From: Candidatus Heimdallarchaeota archaeon
Lineage (GTDB): Archaea > Asgardarchaeota > Heimdallarchaeia > Heimdallarchaeales > Heimdallarchaeaceae
Direction of reading: 5' to 3'
Length of the DNA stretch: 6,542 bases
NCBI GenBank assembly: GCA_023135215.1
Contig: JAGLTP010000641.1
Coordinates: forward strand, 1-6,542
Shown here: piece after piece, positions 1 to 5,625 of the stretch
How positions within the stretch are numbered: position 1 is the stretch's first letter
Layout of the letters: the number at the start of each line of letters is the position of its first letter
Position numbers and translations under genes: made by a program
Notes under the pieces: generated by a model
What the model was told of the DNA's origin: nothing
Seen by the model: the letters and a program-made list of their open reading frames with translations, nothing else
The model's database searches: none

Positions 1-978
1 GCGCTTGCTCTATTATATAGTCGTAACAACATTGTTCCACTATACCAGGCTACACATTGTGATATTGCAAAACTAGAGGGATACACTGCGACATTAAGAA
101 TTTATGAACTAGTAAATAGTGCAGGTGCTATAAATATTAGCGAACCGCTGTGCCATTATACTGCAGGAGAAATAGCAGGAACAGTTGAAGCTATGATCGG
201 TTTTGGTACGAGGGTAATTGAAACCAAATGTAAAGGATTGGGAGACGCATACTGCGAGTTTGAGATAGAAGTTTTTCAAGGAAAAGAACCAGGTAAAGTT
301 GCTTATCGATCTATGGAAATCAAAGAAGAAGATAAGAAAATTAAATTTCTTGGAGATTTCCCTGCTGAAGAATATAGAAGACAACTTTTCTATGAATTTA
401 TTCATGAAACAACACAACATGGGTATAATTCCCTGAAAATGACTGAATCATTAAGACCTAATGATCAAGATTATGTTCACATAAGTTCTTTACAACAACA
501 AATAATCTCTTTAAAATTTAGAGATAAATTCTGTGGAGCTCTACTATATTCTGCAGGAAGAGAATTAGGTGTTATTGGACCTGCAAAAAATCTGATATAC
601 GATATATTGGCTGCTGAACAAGCAGAATTACCCATTGATTCACTCAAACAAGCTACAGAAATAATCAGACAATATTTAACTCATCCTACCAACTATTTGT
701 CAAGATCTCACTCATTTGTAACTGTTCAAGATGGAGAAGATGAGGACGAAATGTACATTCAAATTCATGAATGTGCATACGCATCTGGCGCTAATCTTTC
801 TGAAACTAACTTAAATGAGACATTATGTGATTTTCAATCGGGATACTTAGCAGGACGATTAGCATTAATACTTAAAGATCCTCCAATTGTATCTGAAACA
901 AAATGTCATGGAACTGGGCATAACTATTGCGAATTTCGAATCGAGAAAGGATATTCATTCGAAGAAAGTGATCATTAA
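1..978 (+). CDS. Tandem V4R-domain protein, 5'-truncated by window edge
   Basis: The frame is open from base 1 to a TAA at 976-978, giving 325 residues with no start in the window. Two V4R (4-vinyl reductase-like, small-molecule-binding) units are visible. Unit 1 starts at the left edge with ALALLYSRNN and carries LCHYTAGEIAG (50-60) and ETKCKGLGDAYCEFEI (74-89). Unit 2 starts near 'CGALLYSAGRELG' and carries LCDFQSGYLAG (275-285) and ETKCHGTGHNYCEFRI (299-314). The cysteines C51/C77/C85 and C276/C302/C310 have identical spacing (26 and 8), so the protein arose by internal duplication and may bind a metal or ligand at each site. V4R domains occur in sensor and regulator proteins and in a chlorophyll-pathway reductase. 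No DNA-binding domain is seen here, but an upstream one could lie outside the window. A role as cytosolic ligand sensor is inference. The unrelated membrane gene follows 80 bases downstream on the same strand. Confidence 0.85.
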   Translation, partial: ALALLYSRNNIVPLYQATHCDIAKLEGYTATLRIYELVNSAGAINISEPLCHYTAGEIAGTVEAMIGFGTRVIETKCKGLGDAYCEFEIEVFQGKEPGKVAYRSMEIKEEDKKIKFLGDFPAEEYRRQLFYEFIHETTQHGYNSLKMTESLRPNDQDYVHISSLQQQIISLKFRDKFCGALLYSAGRELGVIGPAKNLIYDILAAEQAELPIDSLKQATEIIRQYLTHPTNYLSRSHSFVTVQDGEDEDEMYIQIHECAYASGANLSETNLNETLCDFQSGYLAGRLALILKDPPIVSETKCHGTGHNYCEFRIEKGYSFEESDH

Positions 979-1001
979 TTTTCTAATCGCCATCAAAAAA
1001 G

Positions 1002-1007
1002 TTATAA
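1002..1007 (+). promoter_or_regulatory. Possible TATA box for the membrane-protein gene
   Basis: TTATAA follows an A-rich stretch (994-1000) that could act as a BRE. It would place a transcription start near 1030, leaving a leader of about 30 bases with the ribosome binding site. AT-rich intergenic DNA gives such matches by chance, and read-through from the V4R gene is equally possible. Confidence 0.3.
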
Positions 1008-1047
1008 CTAAACTTATTTGTAGGTTTCAAAAAGAGCTTACTGTAAA

Positions 1048-1052
1048 GGAAG
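1048..1052 (+). promoter_or_regulatory. Ribosome binding site of the membrane-protein gene
   Basis: AAAGGAAGA contains GGAAG at 1048-1052, ending six bases before the ATG at 1059. It supports this start over the internal ATG four codons later. Confidence 0.55.
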
Positions 1053-1058
1053 ATAATT

Positions 1059-1538
1059 ATGAGTAAAGCTATGAGAATCTGGGATAAAGAAGCAATATTA
1101 CCCAGTGTTATTACTGTATTTTCAATATCATTACTAGCGCAAATTCCACATTTCTATTATCTACATGAAATTGTTAAACTAAATGATTGGTCAACACTTC
1201 CTTTGTTGATAGCTTTCCCGATTTTCAGTTCGATAGGTTTAAGCGCCCTTTCTCTCCTTTTCTCTGAATATTTAATGAATAGAGTCAGAGATACCAAACA
1301 AAGGAAATTATTTAGATACTTGATTCGTGGTTCTCTATTTAGTGTCTTAATATATTTTATTATACAAATATTGATCATCTTCTTTGTTTTTGATGCCTCG
1401 CCAGCAATGGTGAAGGTTTTACCTGACAACATGATAGACAATATTACATTCAAGGAAATCCTTGGTGTTTCTTTTATGCTTATTGTAGGGATATTCATTA
1501 ACCCTCCAGCACAAATCAAATTTAGAAGAAGAAAATAA
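1059..1538 (+). CDS. Small four-segment membrane protein, unknown function
   Basis: This 159-residue protein is not one I recognise. Four hydrophobic stretches are visible: about residues 13-35, 45-68, 92-112 and 132-149. A charged loop with RVRDTKQRKLFR lies between the second and third, and the C-terminus is basic (FRRRK), which by the positive-inside rule puts the loop and C-tail in the cytoplasm. No cysteine pair, catalytic motif or known transporter signature is seen. A GGAAG ribosome binding site precedes the ATG, which supports it as a real gene; the antisense frame in the same place has no such support. It lies 80 bases after the V4R gene on the same strand, so the two may be cotranscribed, but the gap leaves room for its own promoter. 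It ends 22 bases before the convergent gcvPB stop. Confidence 0.75.
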   Translation: MSKAMRIWDKEAILPSVITVFSISLLAQIPHFYYLHEIVKLNDWSTLPLLIAFPIFSSIGLSALSLLFSEYLMNRVRDTKQRKLFRYLIRGSLFSVLIYFIIQILIIFFVFDASPAMVKVLPDNMIDNITFKEILGVSFMLIVGIFINPPAQIKFRRRK

Positions 1539-1554
1539 AAATAAAATGAAAAAA
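1531..1554 (-). terminator. U-rich terminator of the gcv operon
   Basis: On the minus strand, just past the gcvPB stop, runs of 6, 4, 5 and 4 T follow one another with single or double interruptions. Archaeal RNA polymerase terminates at such U-rich tracts without needing a hairpin. The tract overlaps the stop codon of the convergent membrane-protein gene. Confidence 0.55.
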
Positions 1555-1560
1555 GAGAAT

Positions 1561-3078
1561 TTAAGGAACATATTCTCCGTTTTCTAATTTTTCTTTAAGT
1601 ATTTTATAAGAGACAACTAAATTCTTTACAGACCATCCAATATCCACTCTGCTAACAGCAGTATTGTGTGGAGCATGGTGTGCATATTCTGCATCTTTTC
1701 TGGCTTTTTCCATTTCTATCTCTACAGCTTCTACATATTTATCGATATTGTCTTTGTTCTCGTTTTCTGTAGGTTCAACCATCCAAGCTTCATGTGCAAT
1801 TAGTGGGAAATACACGGTTGGTGCATGCATTCCATGATTGAGAATCATCTTACCAATATCTTTTCCAGAAACATCATAATTTCTTAGAGCTGGAGTGGCC
1901 TCTAGAACTCCTTCATGCTTTCTTGGTATTGAAGGTCCATGGCTTAATCTAAAACCATCTATTTTTTCTAGTTTTCTTACTGCATAGTTTGCAGTTAAAC
2001 ATGCTTGTTCTGCTGTGTGTTGTAATCCATCGAAGCCAAGTGCAGCTATGTAAGAGTATGCTCTTAGAGCAACAGCAACATTACCATAATATCCGTGTAG
2101 CTTTCCTATAGATTTTGGTTTGTCGTAATTGAAGAAGTAATAGTCTTTGTCTTTGTCATAATCTATAGTTGGTACAGGCAAATAGGGTTCTAAGATGTCA
2201 TTGCAGCTTACTGATGCAGCTCCAGGACCTCCTCCTCCATGAGGAGTTGCAAATGTTTTATGAAGATTGAAATGTAGTACGTCATATCCCATGTCTCCTG
2301 GTCTGATTTTTCCAACAATTGCATTGAAATTTGCACCGTCATAGTATAATAATCCCCCAGCTTCCTTAACTATATGAGACATTTCGATGATGTCTTTCTC
2401 AAAAATTCCTAAGGTATTTGGGTTAGTAAGCATTAAACCAGCAGTTTTTTCAGAAACAGCTGCTTTGAGTGCGTCCATGTTTACTCTACCGTCTTCATTG
2501 GATTTAATCTCAATAAGCTTCATACCATTCATTACGGTACTTGCAGGATTGGTTCCGTGACTGGAATCAGGGGCAATTATCTCATCTCTTTGAGTATCCC
2601 CTTGATCATCATGATATGCTTTAATTAGAGCAAGACCACAATATTCACCACTCGCACCTGCAGGTGTTTGTAGGGTTGTATGAGGTAGACCTGCTAGATT
2701 TCCTAATGCTACTTGCAATTCATATAGTATCTGTAGAATTCCTTGAACAGATTCTTCTGGTTGATTAGGATGAAGATACATTATTTTTTCTGATCTAACA
2801 ATGGATTCATTGACTTTCGGATTATATTTCATTGTACAAGAACCTAAAGGATACATACCTGTATCAATACAATAATTCATATGTGCTAATCGAACATAAT
2901 GTCTCATAACTTCCCCTTCATGAAGTTCAGGTAACTCTGGTAATTTAGTTCGTTTCATGCTTTCAGGGATTTTGATATCCTGTCTTGGAAAGTCACATCT
3001 TGGTGGAATATTAGCTCTTCTTCCTTTTTTACTCATATCGAAAATTAAGGGTTCGTCATATTTTGCTTGTCTGTACAT
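1561..3078 (-). CDS. gcvPB: Glycine dehydrogenase (decarboxylating) subunit 2, GcvPB
   Basis: This is the PLP-binding half of the split P-protein of the glycine cleavage system, 505 residues, of usual length. With GcvPA it decarboxylates glycine and passes the aminomethyl group to lipoyl-GcvH in the cytosol. Visible family motifs are DTGMYPLGSCTMKYNPK (about 72-88), HGTNPAS (174-180), LTNPNTLG (217-224), YYDGAN (245-250) with the cofactor-contacting Asp247, and NLHKTFATPHGGGGPG, whose Lys274 should form the Schiff base with PLP. The start MYRQAKYDEP is chosen because GGAGG lies seven bases upstream and the family N-terminus begins here; an upstream ATG at 3132 would add 18 residues that only retranslate the end of gcvPA. 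The gcvPA stop is one base before this ATG, so translation is probably coupled. It is the last gene of the operon. Confidence 0.97.
   Translation of the reverse strand: MYRQAKYDEPLIFDMSKKGRRANIPPRCDFPRQDIKIPESMKRTKLPELPELHEGEVMRHYVRLAHMNYCIDTGMYPLGSCTMKYNPKVNESIVRSEKIMYLHPNQPEESVQGILQILYELQVALGNLAGLPHTTLQTPAGASGEYCGLALIKAYHDDQGDTQRDEIIAPDSSHGTNPASTVMNGMKLIEIKSNEDGRVNMDALKAAVSEKTAGLMLTNPNTLGIFEKDIIEMSHIVKEAGGLLYYDGANFNAIVGKIRPGDMGYDVLHFNLHKTFATPHGGGGPGAASVSCNDILEPYLPVPTIDYDKDKDYYFFNYDKPKSIGKLHGYYGNVAVALRAYSYIAALGFDGLQHTAEQACLTANYAVRKLEKIDGFRLSHGPSIPRKHEGVLEATPALRNYDVSGKDIGKMILNHGMHAPTVYFPLIAHEAWMVEPTENENKDNIDKYVEAVEIEMEKARKDAEYAHHAPHNTAVSRVDIGWSVKNLVVSYKILKEKLENGEYVP
1580..1597 (+). terminator. 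Possible U-rich terminator for the plus-strand genes
   Basis: Runs of 4, 5 and 3 T lie within the last codons of gcvPB, read on the plus strand about 40-60 bases after the membrane-protein stop. With the minus-strand tract at 1531-1554 this would make an overlapping bidirectional terminator for the two convergent units. Support is base composition only. Confidence 0.3.
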
Positions 3079-3079
3079 T

Positions 3080-4465
3080 TTAATTCCTCCATTCTCCAAT
3101 AGCCTTAACAAAATCGTTAAGATCATCTTCACATAACAAGTATGAAGTTGTTACAAGATAATCGTAGTTTTCACCATCGAAGCTGTAAGGTATACCCGCA
3201 AGAATCTTTCTTTCAAGCATAAAGTTAGTAAATTCCTTCTTTTTACTCTTAGGAATCTTTAGATCAACCATGAATGAATTAAAGAATTCACCTGCAAATA
3301 CTCTTTTAATACCTTTCTTTTCCAATTCAGAAACTATATAATGAGCACTTAGATACATTGTTTCTGCGGAATCCTTGTAACCTTCTTTTCCAAGAAGTGC
3401 TAGATGCACTGCACAACTTAATGCTACAAGAGCTTCATTAGTACAAATGTTACTGGTTGCTCTTTCTCGCTTAATGTGTTGTTCTCTTGTTTGTAAGGTG
3501 TTACAAAAAGCTCTTTCTCCTTCTTTCTGAGTGATTGTGATTCCAACAATACGACCAGGTAATTGGCGTATATCTCGTTTATTATATTTCATGGAAATGA
3601 CACCGAGTAATGGGCCACCAAAATTGAGTGGACCACCACCTATAGTTTGTCCTTCACCAATACAAATATCAGCACCATATTCTCCTGGCGGTTTCATTAG
3701 AGCAAGAGAATTCATATCAGCTCCAACAACTACTCTGACGCCTTTTTCACGTGCATCATTAATGATCTCTGCTATTTCATCTTCAATAACACCAAAAAAG
3801 TTAGGATTTTCAATATAGATTCCAGCAACAGTTTCATCCATCATTTCTTTTGCTTTAGCTATGTCCATTTTTCCAGTGATACTGTCATGAGGCAAAATCT
3901 CTAATGAGAGTTTTACTCCAGCAACATAGCTCTTCAACACAGCTTCTCGGTTAGGGGCAATAGCTGATGTGTACAAGAATTTATTTCGTTTAGTGATACG
4001 AGCACACATTAAAGCTGCTTCACCTACACCTGTAGCCCAGTCATAAAGAGAAGCATTTGCTAAATCCATACCTGTAAGTTCACAAATCATACTCTGGTAT
4101 TCAAATAAAGCTTGTAAAGAACCTTGAGACACTTCTTCTTGGTATTGAGTATAACCGGAATAGAATTCAGTTCTTCTTAGAATCTCGTCTTGTAATGCTG
4201 GTACATAGATGTCCAGCACTCCTCCTCCTATGAAGCTCCTAAGCTCTCTTGTGGTTAGATTTTTGCTTAATTTAGCTTTAATTGCTTCCATAAGAGCATA
4301 TTCGCTTTCATAGAATGGAATATCCAATTCTCCTTTGAATTTAATCTCTTCAGGAATATCAGAATAGAGTTCATCTATATCTTTAATTCCTAAGTATTCC
4401 ATCATCCCATCCAAATCTTCTTGTGAGTTTGCAAGATAAGGATGTCCTCTAAAATCTTCTGTCAT
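3080..4465 (-). CDS. gcvPA: Glycine dehydrogenase (decarboxylating) subunit 1, GcvPA
   Basis: This is the partner half of the P-protein, 461 residues, in line with the family. It has the fold type I transferase shape but lacks the PLP lysine; it completes the active site made with GcvPB. Motifs seen: EFYSGYTQYQEEVSQGSLQA (100-119), MICELTGMDLANASLYD (126-142), GADMNSLALMKPPGEYGADI (248-267), GEGQTIGGGPLNFGGP (270-285) and LQTREQHIKRERATSNICTN (324-343). Two motif positions look unusual to me: YDWAT (141-145), where I would expect YDGAT, and IGGGVLDIYVP (79-89), where many members have a YDHY-like stretch. The ATG has GAGGT six bases upstream. The gene sits between gcvH (57-base gap) and gcvPB (one-base gap), and its last codons contain the gcvPB ribosome binding site. 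Confidence 0.97.
   Translation of the reverse strand: MTEDFRGHPYLANSQEDLDGMMEYLGIKDIDELYSDIPEEIKFKGELDIPFYESEYALMEAIKAKLSKNLTTRELRSFIGGGVLDIYVPALQDEILRRTEFYSGYTQYQEEVSQGSLQALFEYQSMICELTGMDLANASLYDWATGVGEAALMCARITKRNKFLYTSAIAPNREAVLKSYVAGVKLSLEILPHDSITGKMDIAKAKEMMDETVAGIYIENPNFFGVIEDEIAEIINDAREKGVRVVVGADMNSLALMKPPGEYGADICIGEGQTIGGGPLNFGGPLLGVISMKYNKRDIRQLPGRIVGITITQKEGERAFCNTLQTREQHIKRERATSNICTNEALVALSCAVHLALLGKEGYKDSAETMYLSAHYIVSELEKKGIKRVFAGEFFNSFMVDLKIPKSKKKEFTNFMLERKILAGIPYSFDGENYDYLVTTSYLLCEDDLNDFVKAIGEWRN
3086..3090 (-). promoter_or_regulatory. gcvPB ribosome binding site inside gcvPA
   Basis: GGAGG on the minus strand, seven bases before the gcvPB ATG at 3078, is formed by the W-R codons at the end of gcvPA. 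It decides the gcvPB start and suggests translational coupling of the two subunits. Confidence 0.8.
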
Positions 4466-4471
4466 TTTTTT

Positions 4472-4476
4472 ACCTC
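4472..4476 (-). promoter_or_regulatory. gcvPA ribosome binding site
   Basis: GAGGT on the minus strand, six bases before the ATG at 4465. The same AGAGG can pair with the CCUCU of the hairpin just upstream, so its access may be controlled. Confidence 0.7.
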
Positions 4477-4493
4477 TTAATAATTAATAAAAA

Positions 4494-4516
4494 TAGAGGG
4501 GGAAAAATCTCCTCTA
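4494..4516 (-). promoter_or_regulatory. Hairpin between gcvH and gcvPA
   Basis: On the minus-strand transcript UAGAGG (4516-4511) can pair with CCUCUA (4499-4494) around an 11-base loop, starting five bases after the gcvH stop. It is followed by UUUAUUAAUUAUU, so it could act as a partial terminator that leaves more gcvH than gcvPA mRNA, or protect the gcvH 3' end. The short stem keeps confidence modest. Confidence 0.4.
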
Positions 4517-4521
4517 AAAAT

Positions 4522-4944
4522 CTAGTGAGTACCTTCTTCAATCAACTTTTCTACGAGTTTGACATAGTTTTCAACATTGATAAGATGGTCAGTACCATTT
4601 GTTGGTTTAACTTTAAGTATCCAACCTTCTCCGTAGCAGTCCTCTGTTATTGGTGCTGCATCGTCTTCTAAGTCTGTATTTGCTTCGATAACTTCACAAT
4701 CAAATGGTGCATAGAAATCCACTACTGCTTTAAGGGCTTCAATAATACCCATAGAATCAGCATTTGAAAAGGTATCTCCAACAGCTGGAAGCTCAACGTA
4801 CGCTAGTTCTCCAAGTTCAACGCTAGCATAGTTGGATATTCCATAAATCCATACATCTCCTTCCTGCCTAACCCACTCACTATCTTTAGTGTAGAGTAGG
4901 TCATCTTTTATTGTATATTTATCTTTAATTACTATATCGCCCAT
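4522..4944 (-). CDS. gcvH: Glycine cleavage system H protein (lipoyl carrier)
   Basis: GcvH, 140 residues, carries the aminomethyl group on a lipoyl arm between the P- and T-proteins. The family pattern is clear: LLYTKDSEWVR (near 16-26), GISNYASVELGELAYVELP (about 35-53), the lipoylation region EALKAVVDFYAP with Lys72 as the lipoyl lysine, and CYGEGWILKVKP (103-114). Two positions differ from the usual sequence: 'YAPFDCEV' where SGEV is typical, and 'DCYGEGW' where PYGEGW is typical, which brings in Cys83 and Cys103. The start MGDIVIKD is chosen over an ATG 14 codons upstream because GAGGA lies six bases before it and the family begins about here. It is the first gene of the gcvH-gcvPA-gcvPB operon. 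No lipoate ligase or gcvT is adjacent. Confidence 0.95.
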   Translation of the reverse strand: MGDIVIKDKYTIKDDLLYTKDSEWVRQEGDVWIYGISNYASVELGELAYVELPAVGDTFSNADSMGIIEALKAVVDFYAPFDCEVIEANTDLEDDAAPITEDCYGEGWILKVKPTNGTDHLINVENYVKLVEKLIEEGTH

Positions 4945-4950
4945 TTTTAT

Positions 4951-4955
4951 TCCTC
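4951..4955 (-). promoter_or_regulatory. gcvH ribosome binding site
   Basis: GAGGA on the minus strand, six bases before the ATG at 4944. It selects this start and discards the upstream in-frame ATG at 4986, which would also lie ahead of the predicted transcription start. Confidence 0.7.
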
Positions 4956-4966
4956 TATTTTGTAGG

Positions 4967-4987
4967 ATTGTTTTAACAAAAAACAAT
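4967..4987 (-). promoter_or_regulatory. Inverted repeat over the predicted gcv transcription start
   Basis: ATTGTTTT (4967-4974) and AAAACAAT (4980-4987) form perfect 8-bp arms with a five-base spacer. The repeat lies between the TATA box and the gcvH start, covering the expected start of transcription near 4970. That is where an archaeal repressor dimer would block the polymerase. No regulator is known from the sequence, and AT-rich DNA makes chance repeats common. Confidence 0.4.
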
Positions 4988-4991
4988 TCAG

Positions 4992-4999
4992 TTTATAAA
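4992..4999 (-). promoter_or_regulatory. TATA box of the gcv operon
   Basis: TTTATAAA, itself a palindrome, sits about 51 bases before the gcvH ATG. A transcription start about 26 bases downstream falls near 4970 and gives a leader of about 25 bases containing the GAGGA site. This is a good fit to an archaeal promoter. The rest of the 153-base gap up to the archease stop (5000-5097) shows only AT-rich sequence. Confidence 0.6.
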
Positions 5000-5097
5000 G
5001 ATTATCTCATGGATATTTTTGTAATTCTTAAAAGAAAACCATTCTAACCAAATGTCAAAGCGTTTTAGATTTTTATAATAACAAGCTTTTTTGATTT

Positions 5098-5526
5098 TTA
5101 TAAATCTAGAATAACGTGACAATACCAATCTTTGTCTCTTTTTTCTACTACAAACCTGTACATTGTTACTGCTTTTACATCTGTTAACAACACATCTTTT
5201 TCGTAATCGATTTCTGCTCCATGAGCTTTGCAAGAAAGTGAGTATTTCCCATTCTCTTTAATTTTTAATTCATAGTCTTTGAAAAGAGCGACATCAACAT
5301 CCTTCAAATACACTAACTCACTTAGGAAATCATAAAGTAATAATTCCAATGATTCAGATTCCACTTCTATGTCCCATGTTCGTTTTGCTTCAAGTGCATT
5401 CACTTCAACCATTGCTTCCATCATAGCAATGCCAGCACCTCTGAATAACTCTGAAAGAGTATCTGAATAAACTTCAAAAGCAAAATCTGATTTCACTTCT
5501 TCTGTTAGTATGTTATATTTGAACAT
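5098..5526 (-). CDS. Archease, divergent (RtcB RNA-ligase activator)
   Basis: Archease speeds guanylylation and turnover of the RNA ligase RtcB, which joins tRNA exons and repairs RNA. The protein has 142 residues, the usual length. Family features are DFAFEVYSDTLSELFRGAGIAMMEAM (in part residues 14-39), LLLYDFLSELVYLKDVDVALF (about 62-82), VKAVTMY (117-123) and the terminal VILDL. The HTAD signature reads VKSD: Asp14 is kept but His is lost. The usual AVTYH reads AVTMY, so that His is also gone. Asp141 near the C-terminus is retained. The start MFKYNI matches the family; extending to an upstream ATG at 5613 would cross the shared promoter. Only a weak GAG precedes the ATG. The divergent neighbour is rtcB, which strongly supports the assignment. 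Confidence 0.88.
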   Translation of the reverse strand: MFKYNILTEEVKSDFAFEVYSDTLSELFRGAGIAMMEAMVEVNALEAKRTWDIEVESESLELLLYDFLSELVYLKDVDVALFKDYELKIKENGKYSLSCKAHGAEIDYEKDVLLTDVKAVTMYRFVVEKRDKDWYCHVILDL

Positions 5527-5583
5527 AGATCTCAAAAAATAACAATGATGAATGATTAAAAACAATACCTTTTTGCATATTTC

Positions 5584-5605
5584 TAATAAACCAAGAGGTT
5601 TATTA
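5584..5605. promoter_or_regulatory. Palindrome with opposed TATA boxes between archease and rtcB
   Basis: TAATAAACC (5584-5592) and GGTTTATTA (5597-5605) are perfect 9-bp inverted arms around AAGA. Each arm carries TTTATTA, one per strand. The plus copy (5599-5605) lies about 24 bases before the rtcB ATG, as expected for a leaderless mRNA. The minus copy (5590-5584) would start archease mRNA near 5561, with a leader of about 35 bases. It may be a symmetric divergent promoter, an operator for a dimeric regulator, or both. Confidence 0.5.
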
Positions 5606-5625
5606 AAACACAAAATTCTCTAAAG

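Noticed and set aside
109..420. 103-codon minus-strand open frame under the V4R gene
   Set aside because: It lies wholly opposite a coding frame with clear V4R motifs, and its protein is low-complexity Phe/Ser-rich, typical of antisense translation of AT-rich coding DNA.
1157..1519. 120-codon minus-strand open frame opposite the membrane-protein gene
   Set aside because: The plus-strand frame has a ribosome binding site and coherent membrane segments; the antisense frame has neither a supported start nor a family motif.
3531..3818. 95-codon plus-strand open frame inside gcvPA
   Set aside because: It is antisense to strongly conserved GcvPA motifs and is Pro/Ser-rich as expected of a shadow frame.
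4945..5097. Glycine riboswitch or small gene in the gcvH leader
   Set aside because: The 153-base gap holds no paired GC-rich helices or conserved-looking aptamer core, and only very short open frames; the predicted leader is about 25 bases, too short for an aptamer.
5068..5103. 11-bp direct repeat GATTTTTATAA, two copies 25 bases apart
   Set aside because: Low-complexity AT sequence, second copy overlapping the archease stop; no further copies seen. Its minus-strand TTATAAAA could be a weak extra promoter, but a better TATA box is nearer gcvH.
4988..5233. 81-codon minus-strand open frame overlapping the archease 3' end
   Set aside because: It is out of frame with archease for more than half its length, shows no motif, and its tail simply runs into the AT-rich gap.
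5527..5613. N-terminal extension of archease by 29 residues
   Set aside because: It would begin 13 bases from the rtcB start, across the shared promoter palindrome, and adds residues that do not resemble the archease N-terminus.
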